DNA of 64,000 nucleotides from Xanthobacteraceae bacterium. Its GTDB lineage: Bacteria > Pseudomonadota > Alphaproteobacteria > Rhizobiales > Xanthobacteraceae. Of this stretch, positions 46,486 to 56,955 are shown piece by piece. The stretch covers positions 310,001 to 374,000 of the forward strand of contig JARLIY010000132.1 in NCBI GenBank assembly GCA_031291475.1. Reading direction: 5' to 3'. The number at the start of each line of letters is the position of its first letter. The stretch's first letter is position 1. The translations under genes and the position numbers were made by a program. The notes under the pieces were generated by a model. The model saw nothing but the letters and a program-made list of their open reading frames with translations, was not told the DNA's origin and searched no databases.

Positions 46486-47181
46486 TCAAATGGCCATCGC
46501 CCGCTTCACGGCGCCTTCGTCGAGATTGGCGCGATCGGAGGCACAGACGACGGCGCCGCGGTCCATGACGGCGAAATAGTCGCCGAGTTCCTGGGCAAAG
46601 TCGAGATATTGCTCGACCAGGATGATGGCGATCTTGCCCAGCGAGCGCAGATAGGCGATAGCGCGGCCGATATCCTTGATGATCGAAGGCTGAATGCCCT
46701 CGGTCGGTTCGTCGAGCAGCAGGAGCCGTGGCCGCATCACCAGCGCCCGCCCAATCGCGAGCTGCTGCTGCTGGCCGCCGGAAAGGTCGCCGCCGCGCCG
46801 CCGCAGCATGTCTTTGAGCACCGGGAAGAGCGAGAATACGTCGTCAGGTATACTCCGGTCTTCGCGTTTGAGCGGCGCAAAGCCGGTCCTCAGGTTTTCT
46901 TCGACCGTCAGCAGCGGAAAAATCTCACGGCCTTGCGGTACGTAGGAGATGCCGCGCCGCGCGCGCTCCGGCGGCCGCAGCCCGGTGATGTCTTCGCCTT
47001 CCCAGGTGATCGTGCCACGGCTCACGGAATGCTGGCCGGCCAGCGCATCGAGCAGGCTCGTTTTGCCGACGCCGTTTCTGCCGAGCACGCAGGTGACCTT
47101 GCCCGGCTCGGCTTTGAGCGACACGCCGCGCAACGTCTGGGCGGCGCCGTAATGCAGATCGATGGCGTTGACATCAAGCAT
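46486..47181 (-). CDS. urtE: Urea ABC transporter ATP-binding subunit UrtE
   Basis: LHYGAAQTLRGVSLKAEPGKVTCVLGRNGVGKTSLLDALAGQ. Confidence 0.95.
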   Translation of the reverse strand: MLDVNAIDLHYGAAQTLRGVSLKAEPGKVTCVLGRNGVGKTSLLDALAGQHSVSRGTITWEGEDITGLRPPERARRGISYVPQGREIFPLLTVEENLRTGFAPLKREDRSIPDDVFSLFPVLKDMLRRRGGDLSGGQQQQLAIGRALVMRPRLLLLDEPTEGIQPSIIKDIGRAIAYLRSLGKIAIILVEQYLDFAQELGDYFAVMDRGAVVCASDRANLDEGAVKRAMAI

Positions 47182-47186
47182 GTTTG

Positions 47187-47948
47187 TTAGCGTCCCAAAT
47201 AAACTTCCACGACCCGCTCATTCGTCGAAACCTGGTCGATGCTGCCTTCGGCGAGCACCGAGCCTTCGTGCAGACAGGTCACTTTGACGCCGAGCTCGCG
47301 CACGAAGGCCATATCGTGCTCGACGACGACGACGGTGCGGTCGCGGTTGATCTCTTTCAGCAGCTCGGCGGTCTGCTGCGTTTCCACGTCGGTCATGCCG
47401 GCGACCGGCTCGTCGACCAGCAGGAGCTTGGGGTCTTGCGCCAACAGCATGCCGATTTCGAGCCATTGCCGCTGTCCGTGCGAGAGGCTGCCGGCAAGGC
47501 GGTCGCGGACGGCGGTCAGGCGAATTGTCGCCAGCAATTCGTCGATGCGCCGGCGCTCGCTCGGGCCTTCCTGCCACCACAGCGTGGCGCGGACGTGACG
47601 GTCGGATTTGAGCGCGAGTTCGAGGTTGTCGGCGACGGTTTGGTTCTGGAACACGGTGGGTTTCTGGAACTTGCGGCCGATGCCGAGCTCGGCGATTTCG
47701 GCCTCGTCGAGCCGCGTGAGATCGTACGAGCCGTCGAACATGACGTCGCCCAAGTCCGGGCGCGTCTTGCCCGTGACTACGTCCATCATCGTCGTCTTGC
47801 CGGCGCCGTTCGGGCCGATAATGGCCCGCATCTCGCCCGGCTCGACGGCGAAGGAAAGATTGTTGAGCGCGCGGAAGCCGTCGAACGAGACGGTGACGCC
47901 ATTAAGATAGAGAAGTGCGGTGGTCAGCGCTTCCATGGCCCACATCAT
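47187..47948 (-). CDS. urtD: Urea ABC transporter ATP-binding subunit UrtD
   Basis: LYLNGVTVSFDGFRALNNLSFAVEPGEMRAIIGPNGAGKTTMMDVVTGKTRPD. Confidence 0.95.
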   Translation of the reverse strand: MMWAMEALTTALLYLNGVTVSFDGFRALNNLSFAVEPGEMRAIIGPNGAGKTTMMDVVTGKTRPDLGDVMFDGSYDLTRLDEAEIAELGIGRKFQKPTVFQNQTVADNLELALKSDRHVRATLWWQEGPSERRRIDELLATIRLTAVRDRLAGSLSHGQRQWLEIGMLLAQDPKLLLVDEPVAGMTDVETQQTAELLKEINRDRTVVVVEHDMAFVRELGVKVTCLHEGSVLAEGSIDQVSTNERVVEVYLGR

Positions 47949-49096
47949 TCCGCCGGCAGCGGCTCCCTCACTCCGTCCTCGGCCGCGGCAGACGCCCGAT
48001 CGCGGCGCAGCGCCGTCCAGTGCCGCCAAGTGCCGACGATGCCGCGCGGCAGAAGCAGCGTCACCAAGATGAACAGCGCGCCCAGCATGAACAACCAATA
48101 AGGGGCGAGGAACCCCGAGGTGAAATATGTCTTGGCGTAGTTGACCAGCACTGCACCGATCACCGCGCCGGAAAGCGTGCCGCGGCCGCCGACCGCGACC
48201 CAGATCACGGCCTCGATGGAATTGGCCGGAGCGAACTCGCTCGGATTGATGATGCCGACCTGCGGCACATAAAGCGCGCCGGCAACGCCGGCCATGCAGG
48301 CCGACAGCGTGAACACGAAGACCTTGTAGGACTCGATCCGGTAGCCGAGGAACCGCGTGCGCGATTCGGCATCGCGGATGGCGAGCAGCACCTTGCCGAA
48401 CTTCGAGGTGATGATGGCGCGGCAGAGGAGAAAGGCGAGCATAATCGCCACGCAGGAGATCGAGAACAGCGCCGCGCGCGTCGTTTCCGCCTGGACGTTG
48501 AAGCCGAGGATGTCCTTGAAATCGGTCAGGCCGTTGTTGCCGCCGAAGCCGAAATTGTTGCGGAAGAAGCCGAGCATCAGCGCGAAAGTCAGCGCCTGCG
48601 TGATGATCGACAGATAGACGCCGGTGACGCGGCTGCGAAACGCGAACCAGCCGAAGACAAAAGCGAGCACGCCCGGCACCACCACGACCATGAGCAAGGC
48701 GTAGGGGAAAAACTGGAATCCGTACCAATAGACCGGCAACTCCTTCCAGTTCAGGAACACCATGAAATCCGGCAGAATCGGATCGGCATAGACGCCGCGG
48801 GTGCCGATCTGGCGCATGAGATACATGCCCATGGCGTAGCCGCCCAGCGCGAAGAAGGCACCGTGACCGAGGGAAAGAATGCCGCAGTATCCCCAAATCA
48901 GGTCGATTGACAGCGCCAGCAGCGCATAGCAGGCGTATTTGCCGAATAGCGCGACCAGGTAGGTCGGTATGTGGAAGGTGGAGGATTCCGGCAGCGCCAG
49001 AGTGAGTATAGGCACGACGATGGCGATCGCGGCGACGACGATCAAAAACAGCGTCGCACCGCGGTCCAGCGAACGGATGAGGATATGCGTGGTCAC
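47945..49096 (-). CDS. urtC: Urea ABC transporter permease UrtC
   Basis: LSIDLIWGYCGILSLGHGAFFALGGYAMGMYLMRQIG. Confidence 0.95.
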   Translation of the reverse strand: MTTHILIRSLDRGATLFLIVVAAIAIVVPILTLALPESSTFHIPTYLVALFGKYACYALLALSIDLIWGYCGILSLGHGAFFALGGYAMGMYLMRQIGTRGVYADPILPDFMVFLNWKELPVYWYGFQFFPYALLMVVVVPGVLAFVFGWFAFRSRVTGVYLSIITQALTFALMLGFFRNNFGFGGNNGLTDFKDILGFNVQAETTRAALFSISCVAIMLAFLLCRAIITSKFGKVLLAIRDAESRTRFLGYRIESYKVFVFTLSACMAGVAGALYVPQVGIINPSEFAPANSIEAVIWVAVGGRGTLSGAVIGAVLVNYAKTYFTSGFLAPYWLFMLGALFILVTLLLPRGIVGTWRHWTALRRDRASAAAEDGVREPLPAE

Positions 49097-49111
49097 GGAT
49101 GCGCTCCGTGA

Positions 49112-49228
49112 ACTCCCTCTCCCCAGGGGGGAGAGGGTTGGGGTGAGGGGGTTCGGCGATGGGGCTTCGATTTCAGGGCCCCGTCACCCGCGCCTTCGGC
49201 GCGACCTCTCCCCACCGGGGAGAGGTGA
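49112..49228. repeat. Palindromic repeat pair between urtB and urtC
   Basis: CTCCCTCTCCCCAGGGGGGAGAGGGTTGGGGTGAGGGGG and CCTCTCCCCACCGGGGAGAGG. Confidence 0.7.
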
Positions 49229-49244
49229 AGAAGATGCATCGTCG

Positions 49245-50855
49245 TCACGCTTCCACCGCCCGGCCCTTCAGGGCGAACATACCCCGCGGCCGCTTCTGGA
49301 TGAACAGGATGATCAGCACCAATATCGCAATCTTGCCGAGCACCGCGCCAGCATAAGGTTCGAGGAACTTGTTGGCGATACCGAGCACGAAGGAGCCGAC
49401 CAGCGTGCCCCAGAGATTGCCGACGCCGCCGAACACCACAACCATGAAGCTGTCGATGATGTAGCCCTGGCCGAGATTGGGGCTGACGTTGTCGATCTGC
49501 GACAGCGCCACACCGGCCATGCCGGCGATGCCGGAGCCTAGCCCGAAGGTTAGCGCGTCGACGCGGCTGGTGCGGATCCCCATCGAGGCGGCCATCGGTC
49601 GGTTCTGCGTCACCGCGCGCATCTCCAAGCCGAAGCGCGTGTAGCGAAGTAGTGCCAGCAACGCGATGAAGACGGCGAGCGCAAAACAGACGATCCACAG
49701 GCGGTTATAGGTGATGGTGATGCCGCCGAGATCGAACGCGCCGCTCATCCAGGACGGATTACCGACATCGCGGTTGTTCGGACCGAACGTCGAGCGCACC
49801 GCCTGCTGCAGGATCAGCGAAAGCCCCCAGGTCGCGAGCAGCGTCTCCAGCGGCCTGCCGTAGAGGAAGCGGATGATGGTGCGTTCGATGACGATGCCGA
49901 TACAACCGGCGACCAGGAACGATAGCGGAATGGCGATCGCCAGCGAATAATCGAATAATGCCGGATTGTGGTTGCGGATCGTCTCCTGCACCACGAAGGT
50001 GACGTAAGCCCCGATCATGACCATCTCGCCATGCGCCATGTTGATCACGCCCATCACGCCGAAGGTGATGGCAAGCCCAATAGCGGCGAGCAACAATACC
50101 GAGCCGAGAGAAATTCCGTACCAGGCGTTCTGCACCGCCTCCCACAGCACAAGACGGTTCTTGATGCCGCCGATCGCCGCGGCGGCGCTTTTCAGGACCG
50201 GCGCCGAGGTATCCGGTGGCAGGCTGGAAAGAAGGCCGAGAGAATCCTGGTCGGCGCGCTGGCGGATTATGTCTACCGCGGCGAGTTTGTCTTCATCGCT
50301 GGCCTTGCCGCTGGACAGTATGATGGCGGCGCGCGCCTCCATCATCACACGCTTCACGCCGGGCTCCTGCTCCTTGGCAATGGCGTTCTCGAGCGTCGGC
50401 AGGACGGCGGCCTGGCGCGATTTGAAAACGGCCTGGGCGGCGTCGTAGCGCGTGCCGGGGTTTTTGACGAGCAGGGTCAGGCCGCCCATCGCGGCGTCGA
50501 TCGCCCCGCGCAACCGATTGTTGAGGCGGACGAGCTCGACATCGGCCGGCGCGGTGCCCACAATTGGTTTTCCCGTTGCGGCGTCGGTCAGCTTGCCGGA
50601 ACCGTCTTTGACGTAGACCGCCTTCTTTTCGGCGCTGAACATCAACTGCCCGTCCTGCAAGGCTCGAACGACGGTTAGAGCCCGCGGATCGCCGCTGGCG
50701 GCAACCTCGTTGATGCCGGTGATGGTCTCGCTGAAATCGTCGGCGGTGAAATGGGCGAGTGCGTCTTCGAGGCTCGCGGCGCGCGCGGCCGTGCCACCCA
50801 GCGCGAAGCTGAAGGCCAATAGGAGAGCGACGAGGCAAGCTCGGCTGAAACGCAT
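49245..50855 (-). CDS. urtB: Urea ABC transporter permease UrtB
   Basis: AIGLAITFGVMGVINMAHGEMVMIGAYVTFVVQE; N-terminal periplasmic domain typical of UrtB. Confidence 0.95.
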   Translation of the reverse strand: MRFSRACLVALLLAFSFALGGTAARAASLEDALAHFTADDFSETITGINEVAASGDPRALTVVRALQDGQLMFSAEKKAVYVKDGSGKLTDAATGKPIVGTAPADVELVRLNNRLRGAIDAAMGGLTLLVKNPGTRYDAAQAVFKSRQAAVLPTLENAIAKEQEPGVKRVMMEARAAIILSSGKASDEDKLAAVDIIRQRADQDSLGLLSSLPPDTSAPVLKSAAAAIGGIKNRLVLWEAVQNAWYGISLGSVLLLAAIGLAITFGVMGVINMAHGEMVMIGAYVTFVVQETIRNHNPALFDYSLAIAIPLSFLVAGCIGIVIERTIIRFLYGRPLETLLATWGLSLILQQAVRSTFGPNNRDVGNPSWMSGAFDLGGITITYNRLWIVCFALAVFIALLALLRYTRFGLEMRAVTQNRPMAASMGIRTSRVDALTFGLGSGIAGMAGVALSQIDNVSPNLGQGYIIDSFMVVVFGGVGNLWGTLVGSFVLGIANKFLEPYAGAVLGKIAILVLIILFIQKRPRGMFALKGRAVEA

Positions 50856-50928
50856 CGCAATGTTCCCGGCCTTGATGCGGGAAGGCGATACGCCGCCTTC
50901 CCGCGAGGTCACTATCACAGCGTCGTCG

Positions 50929-52251
50929 TTACGAGGCGCCGCCGCACTTCTTGGTCACGGTATTGTAGTTGCCGCACTTGAGCGTCACCCAATCGCCAAT
51001 GAGATCTTTCGATCCGGGCAGGTAAGCCGACCAGGCGGCGCCGGGTACTAGCCCCTTGGTCTTCCACACCACGTCGAACTGGCCGTCGGGGCGGATTTCC
51101 CCGATGAAGACCGGCTTGGTGATGTGATGGTTCGGCAACAACTCCGAGATGCCGCCGGTGAGGTTCGGCGCCTTGGTGCCGGGCAGCGCCTCGATCACCT
51201 TGTCGGGGTCGGTGCTGCCGACCTTCTCGACCGCCTTCACCCACATGGCGAAGCCGATGACATGAGCTTCCATCGGATCGTTGGTGGTGCGTTTCGGGTT
51301 CTTGGTGAACTCGTGCCACGCCTTGATGAAGGCCTCATTCTCCGGCGTCTTGATCGACTCGAAATAGTTCCAGGCGGCGAGGTGGCCGACCAGCGGCTTG
51401 GTGTCGAGACCGGCGAGCTCTTCTTCGCCGACCGAGAACGCCACCACCGGGATATCGGTCGCCTTGATGCCCTGGTTTCCGAGTTCCTTATAGAAGGGCA
51501 CGTTGGCATCGCCGTTGATGGTGGAGACCACCGCAGTCTTCTTGCCCGCGGAGCCGAACGCCTTGATCTTGGAGACTTCGGTCTGCCAGTCGGAGAAGCC
51601 GAACGGCGTGTAGTTGATCATGATGTCGTCGGGGCTCACCTTGAGCACGTCCTTGAGGTAAGCTTCGAGGATCTTGTTGGTGGTGCGTGGATAGACGTAG
51701 TCGGTGCCTTCGAGCACCCAACGCTTCACCGAGCCGCCTTCGGAACTCGCGAGATAATCGACGGCAGGGATCGCCTGCTGGTTCGGCGCTGCGCCGGTGT
51801 AGATCACGTTACGCTCGCTCTCCTCGCCCTCATACTGCACCGGATAGAACAGAAGGCTGTTGAGCTCCTTGAACACCGGCAACACTGATTTACGCGACAC
51901 CGACGTCCAGCAGCCGAACACGACGGCGACTTTATCCTTGCTGATCAGCTCGCGGGCCTTTTCCGCGAACAACGGCCAGTTCGAGGCCGGATCGACGACG
52001 ACGGCTTCGAGCTTCTTACCGAGCACGCCGCCCTTCTTATTCTGCTCTTCGATGAGCATGAGCACCACGTCCTTCAGCGTCGTTTCGCTGATGGCCATCG
52101 TGCCGGACAACGAGTGGAGAATGCCGACCTTGATCGTATCCTGAGCCTGGGCGGGCAGTGCCGCCGTTAGGCCAAGGGCAAGACCAGCCGCGGCGGCAAG
52201 CCAGCGGCGGCCCCGTGGTCGCCGTGCGACCACGCCAATGGAGTTGAGCAT
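50929..52251 (-). CDS. urtA: Urea ABC transporter substrate-binding protein UrtA
   Basis: DTIKVGILHSLSGTMAISETTLKDVVLMLIEEQNKKGGVLGKKLEAVVVDPASNWPLFAEKARELI. Confidence 0.97.
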   Translation of the reverse strand: MLNSIGVVARRPRGRRWLAAAAGLALGLTAALPAQAQDTIKVGILHSLSGTMAISETTLKDVVLMLIEEQNKKGGVLGKKLEAVVVDPASNWPLFAEKARELISKDKVAVVFGCWTSVSRKSVLPVFKELNSLLFYPVQYEGEESERNVIYTGAAPNQQAIPAVDYLASSEGGSVKRWVLEGTDYVYPRTTNKILEAYLKDVLKVSPDDIMINYTPFGFSDWQTEVSKIKAFGSAGKKTAVVSTINGDANVPFYKELGNQGIKATDIPVVAFSVGEEELAGLDTKPLVGHLAAWNYFESIKTPENEAFIKAWHEFTKNPKRTTNDPMEAHVIGFAMWVKAVEKVGSTDPDKVIEALPGTKAPNLTGGISELLPNHHITKPVFIGEIRPDGQFDVVWKTKGLVPGAAWSAYLPGSKDLIGDWVTLKCGNYNTVTKKCGGAS

Positions 52252-52311
52252 CGCGATGTCCTCTGTTTGACGCGCGTATCCGGCAGGGCGCCGTTACGCG
52301 AGCGGCAAATC

Positions 52312-52326
52312 GCAAGGAGCGTGCCA
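52312..52326 (-). promoter_or_regulatory. Putative sigma-54 (RpoN) promoter upstream of urtA
   Basis: Minus strand TGGCACG-CTCC-TTGC, exact match to TGGCACG-N4-TTGC, about 60 bp upstream of urtA. Confidence 0.8.
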
Positions 52327-52384
52327 AACAATCACTGATGCTAATCCCTTGGTTTCAGGGCAAGATTCAACTAGGCGGACAATA

Positions 52385-52402
52385 GCGCAATGCGACTTGC
52401 GC
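52385..52402. promoter_or_regulatory. Inverted repeat GCGCAA-N6-TTGCGC, possible enhancer-type activator site
   Basis: Perfect 6-bp arms, 60-75 bp upstream of the sigma-54 motif. Confidence 0.4.
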
Positions 52403-52540
52403 CCATTTTGAATCCGATTCCGAGCCCAATGTCGCCTATTTTTTAGGCTGCAACATAAAAATACCGAGAGAATACTGTTTAAATATTGGGCAGGCCTCGA
52501 GTGCATTGCGCTTCGCCGCCAATCCTGAAAAACAGGGCTC

Positions 52541-52969
52541 ATGGCCAGTTTCGTCAACCGGCGACAATTCACGATCGAATGGGGCTACTGCGACCCGGCG
52601 GGGAACGTGTTCAACAGCCGCTTCTTCGAATTCTTCGACTGGGGGACGTGGGCGCTGTTCGAGAAGGCGCTTGGCGTGCGGCCGGCCGACCTCGCCGGCG
52701 TCTTCGGCATCATCGGCATTCCGCTGGTCGATGCCAGCGCACGCTTCCTTGCGCCCGCCCGGTTCGGAGATGTCGTCGAGCTTTCCTCGCGGGTGAGAGA
52801 GTTCCGCCGCTCGAGCTTCGACATCGAGCACCGGCTGACGGTGAGCGGCAGCCTTGCGGTCGAGGGCCTCGAGACTCGCGTATGGGCCAAGCGTCATGCC
52901 GCCGACCCGTTGCAGATCAAGGCGCAGCCCGTCCCCGAGGAGGTCATCACGCGCTTTCAGGTGCCGTGA
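52541..52969 (+). CDS. 4-hydroxybenzoyl-CoA-type thioesterase (hotdog fold)
   Basis: FTIEWGYCDPAGNVFNSRFFEFFDWGTW with the CDPAG catalytic motif. Confidence 0.85.
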   Translation: MASFVNRRQFTIEWGYCDPAGNVFNSRFFEFFDWGTWALFEKALGVRPADLAGVFGIIGIPLVDASARFLAPARFGDVVELSSRVREFRRSSFDIEHRLTVSGSLAVEGLETRVWAKRHAADPLQIKAQPVPEEVITRFQVP

Positions 52970-53075
52970 ACACGCACGACAAATACTGGCTCGCGTGACC
53001 CCCATCCGATTTGAACGCGGCAGGGGATGCTGATATTAAAATCGGCATAAACAGAAAAGCCGCCGATAGGCCCGC

Positions 53076-53558
53076 ATGGCGCGCATTCTTCAGCTCACGC
53101 TCAACGGCCGCGCCCGCAGCGATGCGATAGCTGAAAACGTTTTGCTGCTGGACTATTTGCGGGAATACGTCGGATTCACCGGAACGAAAACGGGCTGCGA
53201 CGGCGGCGAGTGCGGTGCTTGCACCGTGCTCATCGACGACGAGCCGCGCCTTTCATGTCTCACGCTGGCGGCGCTCGCCGACGGCACGCGCGTCGACACG
53301 GTCGAATCGCTGGTCAGCGACGGCCGCTTGTCCGCGGTGCAGCGCGGCTTCCATGAGAAGCTCGGTTCGCAATGCGGCTATTGCACGCCGGGATTCATCA
53401 TGGCGTCCGCCGGCTTGCTCCGGCGGAATCCGCGGCCGAGCGAAGATGAGATCCGCGAAGCATTAGGCAGCAACATCTGCCGCTGCACCGGCTATGTGAA
53501 AATCATCGAAGCGGTGATGCATGCGGCCGAGCTTCACGCCGCCGGCGTCTCACCGTGA
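53076..53558 (+). CDS. hcrC: 4-hydroxybenzoyl-CoA reductase gamma (2Fe-2S) subunit
   Basis: TGCDGGECGACTVLIDDEPRLSCLTLA; GSQCGYCTPGFIMA; ICRCTGY. Confidence 0.88.
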   Translation: MARILQLTLNGRARSDAIAENVLLLDYLREYVGFTGTKTGCDGGECGACTVLIDDEPRLSCLTLAALADGTRVDTVESLVSDGRLSAVQRGFHEKLGSQCGYCTPGFIMASAGLLRRNPRPSEDEIREALGSNICRCTGYVKIIEAVMHAAELHAAGVSP

Positions 53559-53598
53559 GCGAAACGGGCATCCGGCGTAAGCGGAGCGGACATCTGAA

Positions 53599-55935
53599 AT
53601 GAACGAGATCGTCCCCGCGCATAACATCGGCGGCTATGTGCCGCTAGTGGACGGACCGGAGAAGGTGTCCGGGCGGGCCAAATACACGGCCGATTTCATC
53701 GTGCCGGGAATGCTGGCCGGACGCATCCTTCGCAGCCCTTATTCACACGCCGAAATCCTGGACGTGGATGTTTCCGAAGCGCTGCAATTGCCCGGCGTCA
53801 AGGCGATCGTCACCGGGGCCGATTGCGACAAGGGCTTCGGCGTGCTGCCGATCGCCCGCACGGAATATCCGCTGGCGCGCGAGCGGGTGCGTTATTGCGG
53901 AGAGCCGTTAGCCGCCGTCGCCGCCGTCGATGACGCGACGGCAAAAGAGGCGCTCAAGCGCATCAAGCTCAAGGTCCGCGAACTTCCCGCTTATCATACC
54001 GCGGGTGCCGCGATGGCCCCCAACGCCATCGAATTGCACAAGCACCGGCCGAAGAATATCGAGCGCGATGTTTTTTTTGAGCTCGGCGACGTCGCAGTCG
54101 CGTTCGCCGCCGCCGATTTGGTGCGCGAAGGCACCTATAATTGCGCCGAGGTCTGCCAGAACCAGATGGAGATGCACGCCGCGGTCGCCGACTACGACGC
54201 CGAACGCGACCGCATCACGGTGCATGCCTCGACCCAAGTGCCCTACTACGTGCACCTCATGCTGTCGCACATCCTGGGCATGGACATGTCCCGCATCCGC
54301 GTGATCAAGCCGCATGTCGGCGGCGGCTTCGGTTGCCGCACCGAGACGCTTAACGTCGAGCTGATCGCCGCTCTCCTGGCGCGCAAAGCCGGCGGCTGCG
54401 TGCGCCTGGTGGTCAATCGCGAAGAGACATTTATTACCCATCGCGGCCGGCCGGAAACCGACATTCGCCTCAAGCTCGGCATGCGCAAGGACGGGCGCAT
54501 CACCGCCGTCGAATGCGAATGCATCCAGCGCGGCGGCGCGCATTCGGGCTACGGCGTGGTCACCATCCTTTATGCCGGCTCGATGCTGTACGCGATCTAC
54601 GATCTGCACAACGTCAAATATGTCGGCAAGCGCGTGCTGACCAACACGCCGCCCTGCGGCGCGTTTCGCGGCCATGGCACCGTCGATATCCGTTTCGCCT
54701 TCGAAAGCCTGCTCGACGACATGGCGGGCGCGCTCGGGCTTGATCCCTTTGCCGTGCGCCGCGTCAACCTGTTGCCGGCCGTCCCGAACTTCACCGACAA
54801 CGACCTGATGGTGAACAGCTATGGCTTGCCGGAATGCCTGGATTGGGTCGAGCGCGAGAGCGGCTGGAAGACGCGCAAAGGCAAGCTCGCGCGCAGCAAG
54901 GGCCATATCCGCAAAGGGCTCGGCATGGCCTGCTCGCATTACATCAGCGGCGCCTCAAAGCCGGTAAACTGGACCGGCGAACCGCATGCCACGGTCAAGC
55001 TCAAGCTCGATTTCGACGGTTCGATCGTGCTGCTCACCGGCGCCGCCGAGATCGGGCAGGGCTCCTCCACCGTCCTCGTGCAGAGCGTTGCCGAGGTGCT
55101 CGGGCTCGATCTGTCCCGCATCCGCATCGTCACCGGCGACAGTGACGTGGTGCCGAAGGACAACGGTTCCTATTCCTCGCGCGTCACTTTCATGGTCGGC
55201 AACGCCGCGATCGATGCGGCGAACAATCTCAAGGCCGTGCTGATCGCGGCGGCGGCGCGTAAGCTTGACGCCAAGCCGGGCGAGATCGAGTGCCTGGGCG
55301 AACTCTACCGCGCCGGCGTGCAGGACAAGGGACTGGCCTTCAACGAGGTGGTCACCGAAGCGCTCAAGGATACCGGCACCATCACCGTGACCGGAAACTA
55401 CTCGACCATCCCCGAATCGCACGGCGGCAAGAAATATCGCGGCGCCGCGATCGGCGGCACCATGGGCTACAGCTACTCGGCGCAGGTGGTCGAAGTCAGC
55501 GTCGACGACGAGACCGGCGTGGTCACCGTCGACAAGGTCTGGGTGGCGCACGATTGCGGCAAGGCGCTCAATCGGCTTTCCGTCGAGGGCCAGGTGCAGG
55601 GTTCGGTGTGGATGGGCATGGGCCAGGCGATGAGCGAGGAAGCGGCCTATCACCAAGGCCTCATGCTCACGGCCAATATGCTCGATTACCGCGTGCCCAC
55701 GATCCAGGATTCGCCGCCGATCGAGGTCGGCATCGTCGAAAGCAACGACCCGCATGGGCCGTTCGGCGCCAAGGAAGCCGGCGAGGGCTCGTTGGCGGCG
55801 TTCCTGCCGGCGCTGACCAACGCCATCGCCGACGCCACGGGGCTCCGCTTCAACGACTTGCCGGTGACGCCGGACCGCGTTTTCGCCGCGCTCGAAAAGC
55901 GCGCGCGGGGCCGCAAGGGCAACGGCGGCGCCTGA
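53599..55935 (+). CDS. hcrA: 4-hydroxybenzoyl-CoA reductase alpha (molybdopterin) subunit
   Basis: Xanthine-oxidase-family molybdopterin subunit motifs ([30 protein letters not shown]). Confidence 0.88.
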   Translation: MNEIVPAHNIGGYVPLVDGPEKVSGRAKYTADFIVPGMLAGRILRSPYSHAEILDVDVSEALQLPGVKAIVTGADCDKGFGVLPIARTEYPLARERVRYCGEPLAAVAAVDDATAKEALKRIKLKVRELPAYHTAGAAMAPNAIELHKHRPKNIERDVFFELGDVAVAFAAADLVREGTYNCAEVCQNQMEMHAAVADYDAERDRITVHASTQVPYYVHLMLSHILGMDMSRIRVIKPHVGGGFGCRTETLNVELIAALLARKAGGCVRLVVNREETFITHRGRPETDIRLKLGMRKDGRITAVECECIQRGGAHSGYGVVTILYAGSMLYAIYDLHNVKYVGKRVLTNTPPCGAFRGHGTVDIRFAFESLLDDMAGALGLDPFAVRRVNLLPAVPNFTDNDLMVNSYGLPECLDWVERESGWKTRKGKLARSKGHIRKGLGMACSHYISGASKPVNWTGEPHATVKLKLDFDGSIVLLTGAAEIGQGSSTVLVQSVAEVLGLDLSRIRIVTGDSDVVPKDNGSYSSRVTFMVGNAAIDAANNLKAVLIAAAARKLDAKPGEIECLGELYRAGVQDKGLAFNEVVTEALKDTGTITVTGNYSTIPESHGGKKYRGAAIGGTMGYSYSAQVVEVSVDDETGVVTVDKVWVAHDCGKALNRLSVEGQVQGSVWMGMGQAMSEEAAYHQGLMLTANMLDYRVPTIQDSPPIEVGIVESNDPHGPFGAKEAGEGSLAAFLPALTNAIADATGLRFNDLPVTPDRVFAALEKRARGRKGNGGA

Positions 55936-56951
55936 TGGATGCGTTGCCGTCCTTCGATCTCGTCCGCCCGCGGACGCTCGCCGAGTTGATCGAAGCGCGC
56001 GCCGCTTTTCCAGACGGCCGCGTGCTTGGCGGCGGCACCGACTTGATGGTCAACATCCGGCGCGGCATCGTCGCCCCGCCGGTGCTCATCGACATCAATG
56101 GCGTGCGCGAATTACGCGACATCAAGGCGGATGTACGCGGGCTCGAAATCGGCACGGCGGCGACGCTTGCCGCGCTTGCCGCGCATGCAGGCGTGGCGCG
56201 GCATTATCCGGTTGTGGCGCAGGCCGCCGGCCATATCGCCGGTCCCACCCAGCGCAACATGGGAACGGTCGGCGGCAATCTCGCGCTCGACACCCGCTGC
56301 ATTTTCTACAATCAGAGCGAGTGGTGGCGCGAGGCCAACCATCACTGCCTCAAGACCACCGGCGAAATCTGCCACGTGGCGCCGAAAAGCCGCGGCGTGT
56401 GCTTCGCCACGTTCAGCGGCGACCTCGCGCCGGCGCTGCTCACGCTCGACGCCGAGATCGACGTTGCCGGACCCGCAGGACGGCGGACGATGCCGCTCGC
56501 CGATCTCTATATCGGCTATGCGCGCCAGGACGAGCCGGTGACGGAAACCCGCGGCGACGGCAAATTCTTCCTGTCGCTGCGGCACGGCGAGGTGATCGTC
56601 GCGGTCAAGGCCCACAATACGCCCGGCCTGCGCTCGGCCTACGACAAGATCCGCATCCGCAAGTCGATCGAATATCCGGTCACCGGCGTCGCCGTGGCGT
56701 TGCGACGCGACGGCGACACGCTCGCCGATCTGCGCGTCGCCTTCACCGGCACCAATCCGCGGCCGGTGCGGCTTTCCGGAACCGACAAACTGTGCGGCGG
56801 GCCGCTCGACGCGCGCGTATTCGCCGGCCTCGACGCGCTGGTGCGCGACCAGATCATGGCGATGAAAACGACGTTCACGCCCGGCCATTATCGCCGCCGC
56901 GTCGCCGGCGTGCTGGCACGGCGGCTCGCGCAAAAATTATTCGTGTTGTGA
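55935..56951 (+). CDS. hcrB: 4-hydroxybenzoyl-CoA reductase beta (FAD) subunit with extra 4Fe-4S loop
   Basis: GGGTDLMVNIRRG; NLALDTRCIFYNQSEWWREANHHCLKTTGEICHVAPKSRGVCFA: four-Cys loop characteristic of HcrB. Confidence 0.9.
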   Translation: MDALPSFDLVRPRTLAELIEARAAFPDGRVLGGGTDLMVNIRRGIVAPPVLIDINGVRELRDIKADVRGLEIGTAATLAALAAHAGVARHYPVVAQAAGHIAGPTQRNMGTVGGNLALDTRCIFYNQSEWWREANHHCLKTTGEICHVAPKSRGVCFATFSGDLAPALLTLDAEIDVAGPAGRRTMPLADLYIGYARQDEPVTETRGDGKFFLSLRHGEVIVAVKAHNTPGLRSAYDKIRIRKSIEYPVTGVAVALRRDGDTLADLRVAFTGTNPRPVRLSGTDKLCGGPLDARVFAGLDALVRDQIMAMKTTFTPGHYRRRVAGVLARRLAQKLFVL

Positions 56952-56955
56952 CGGC

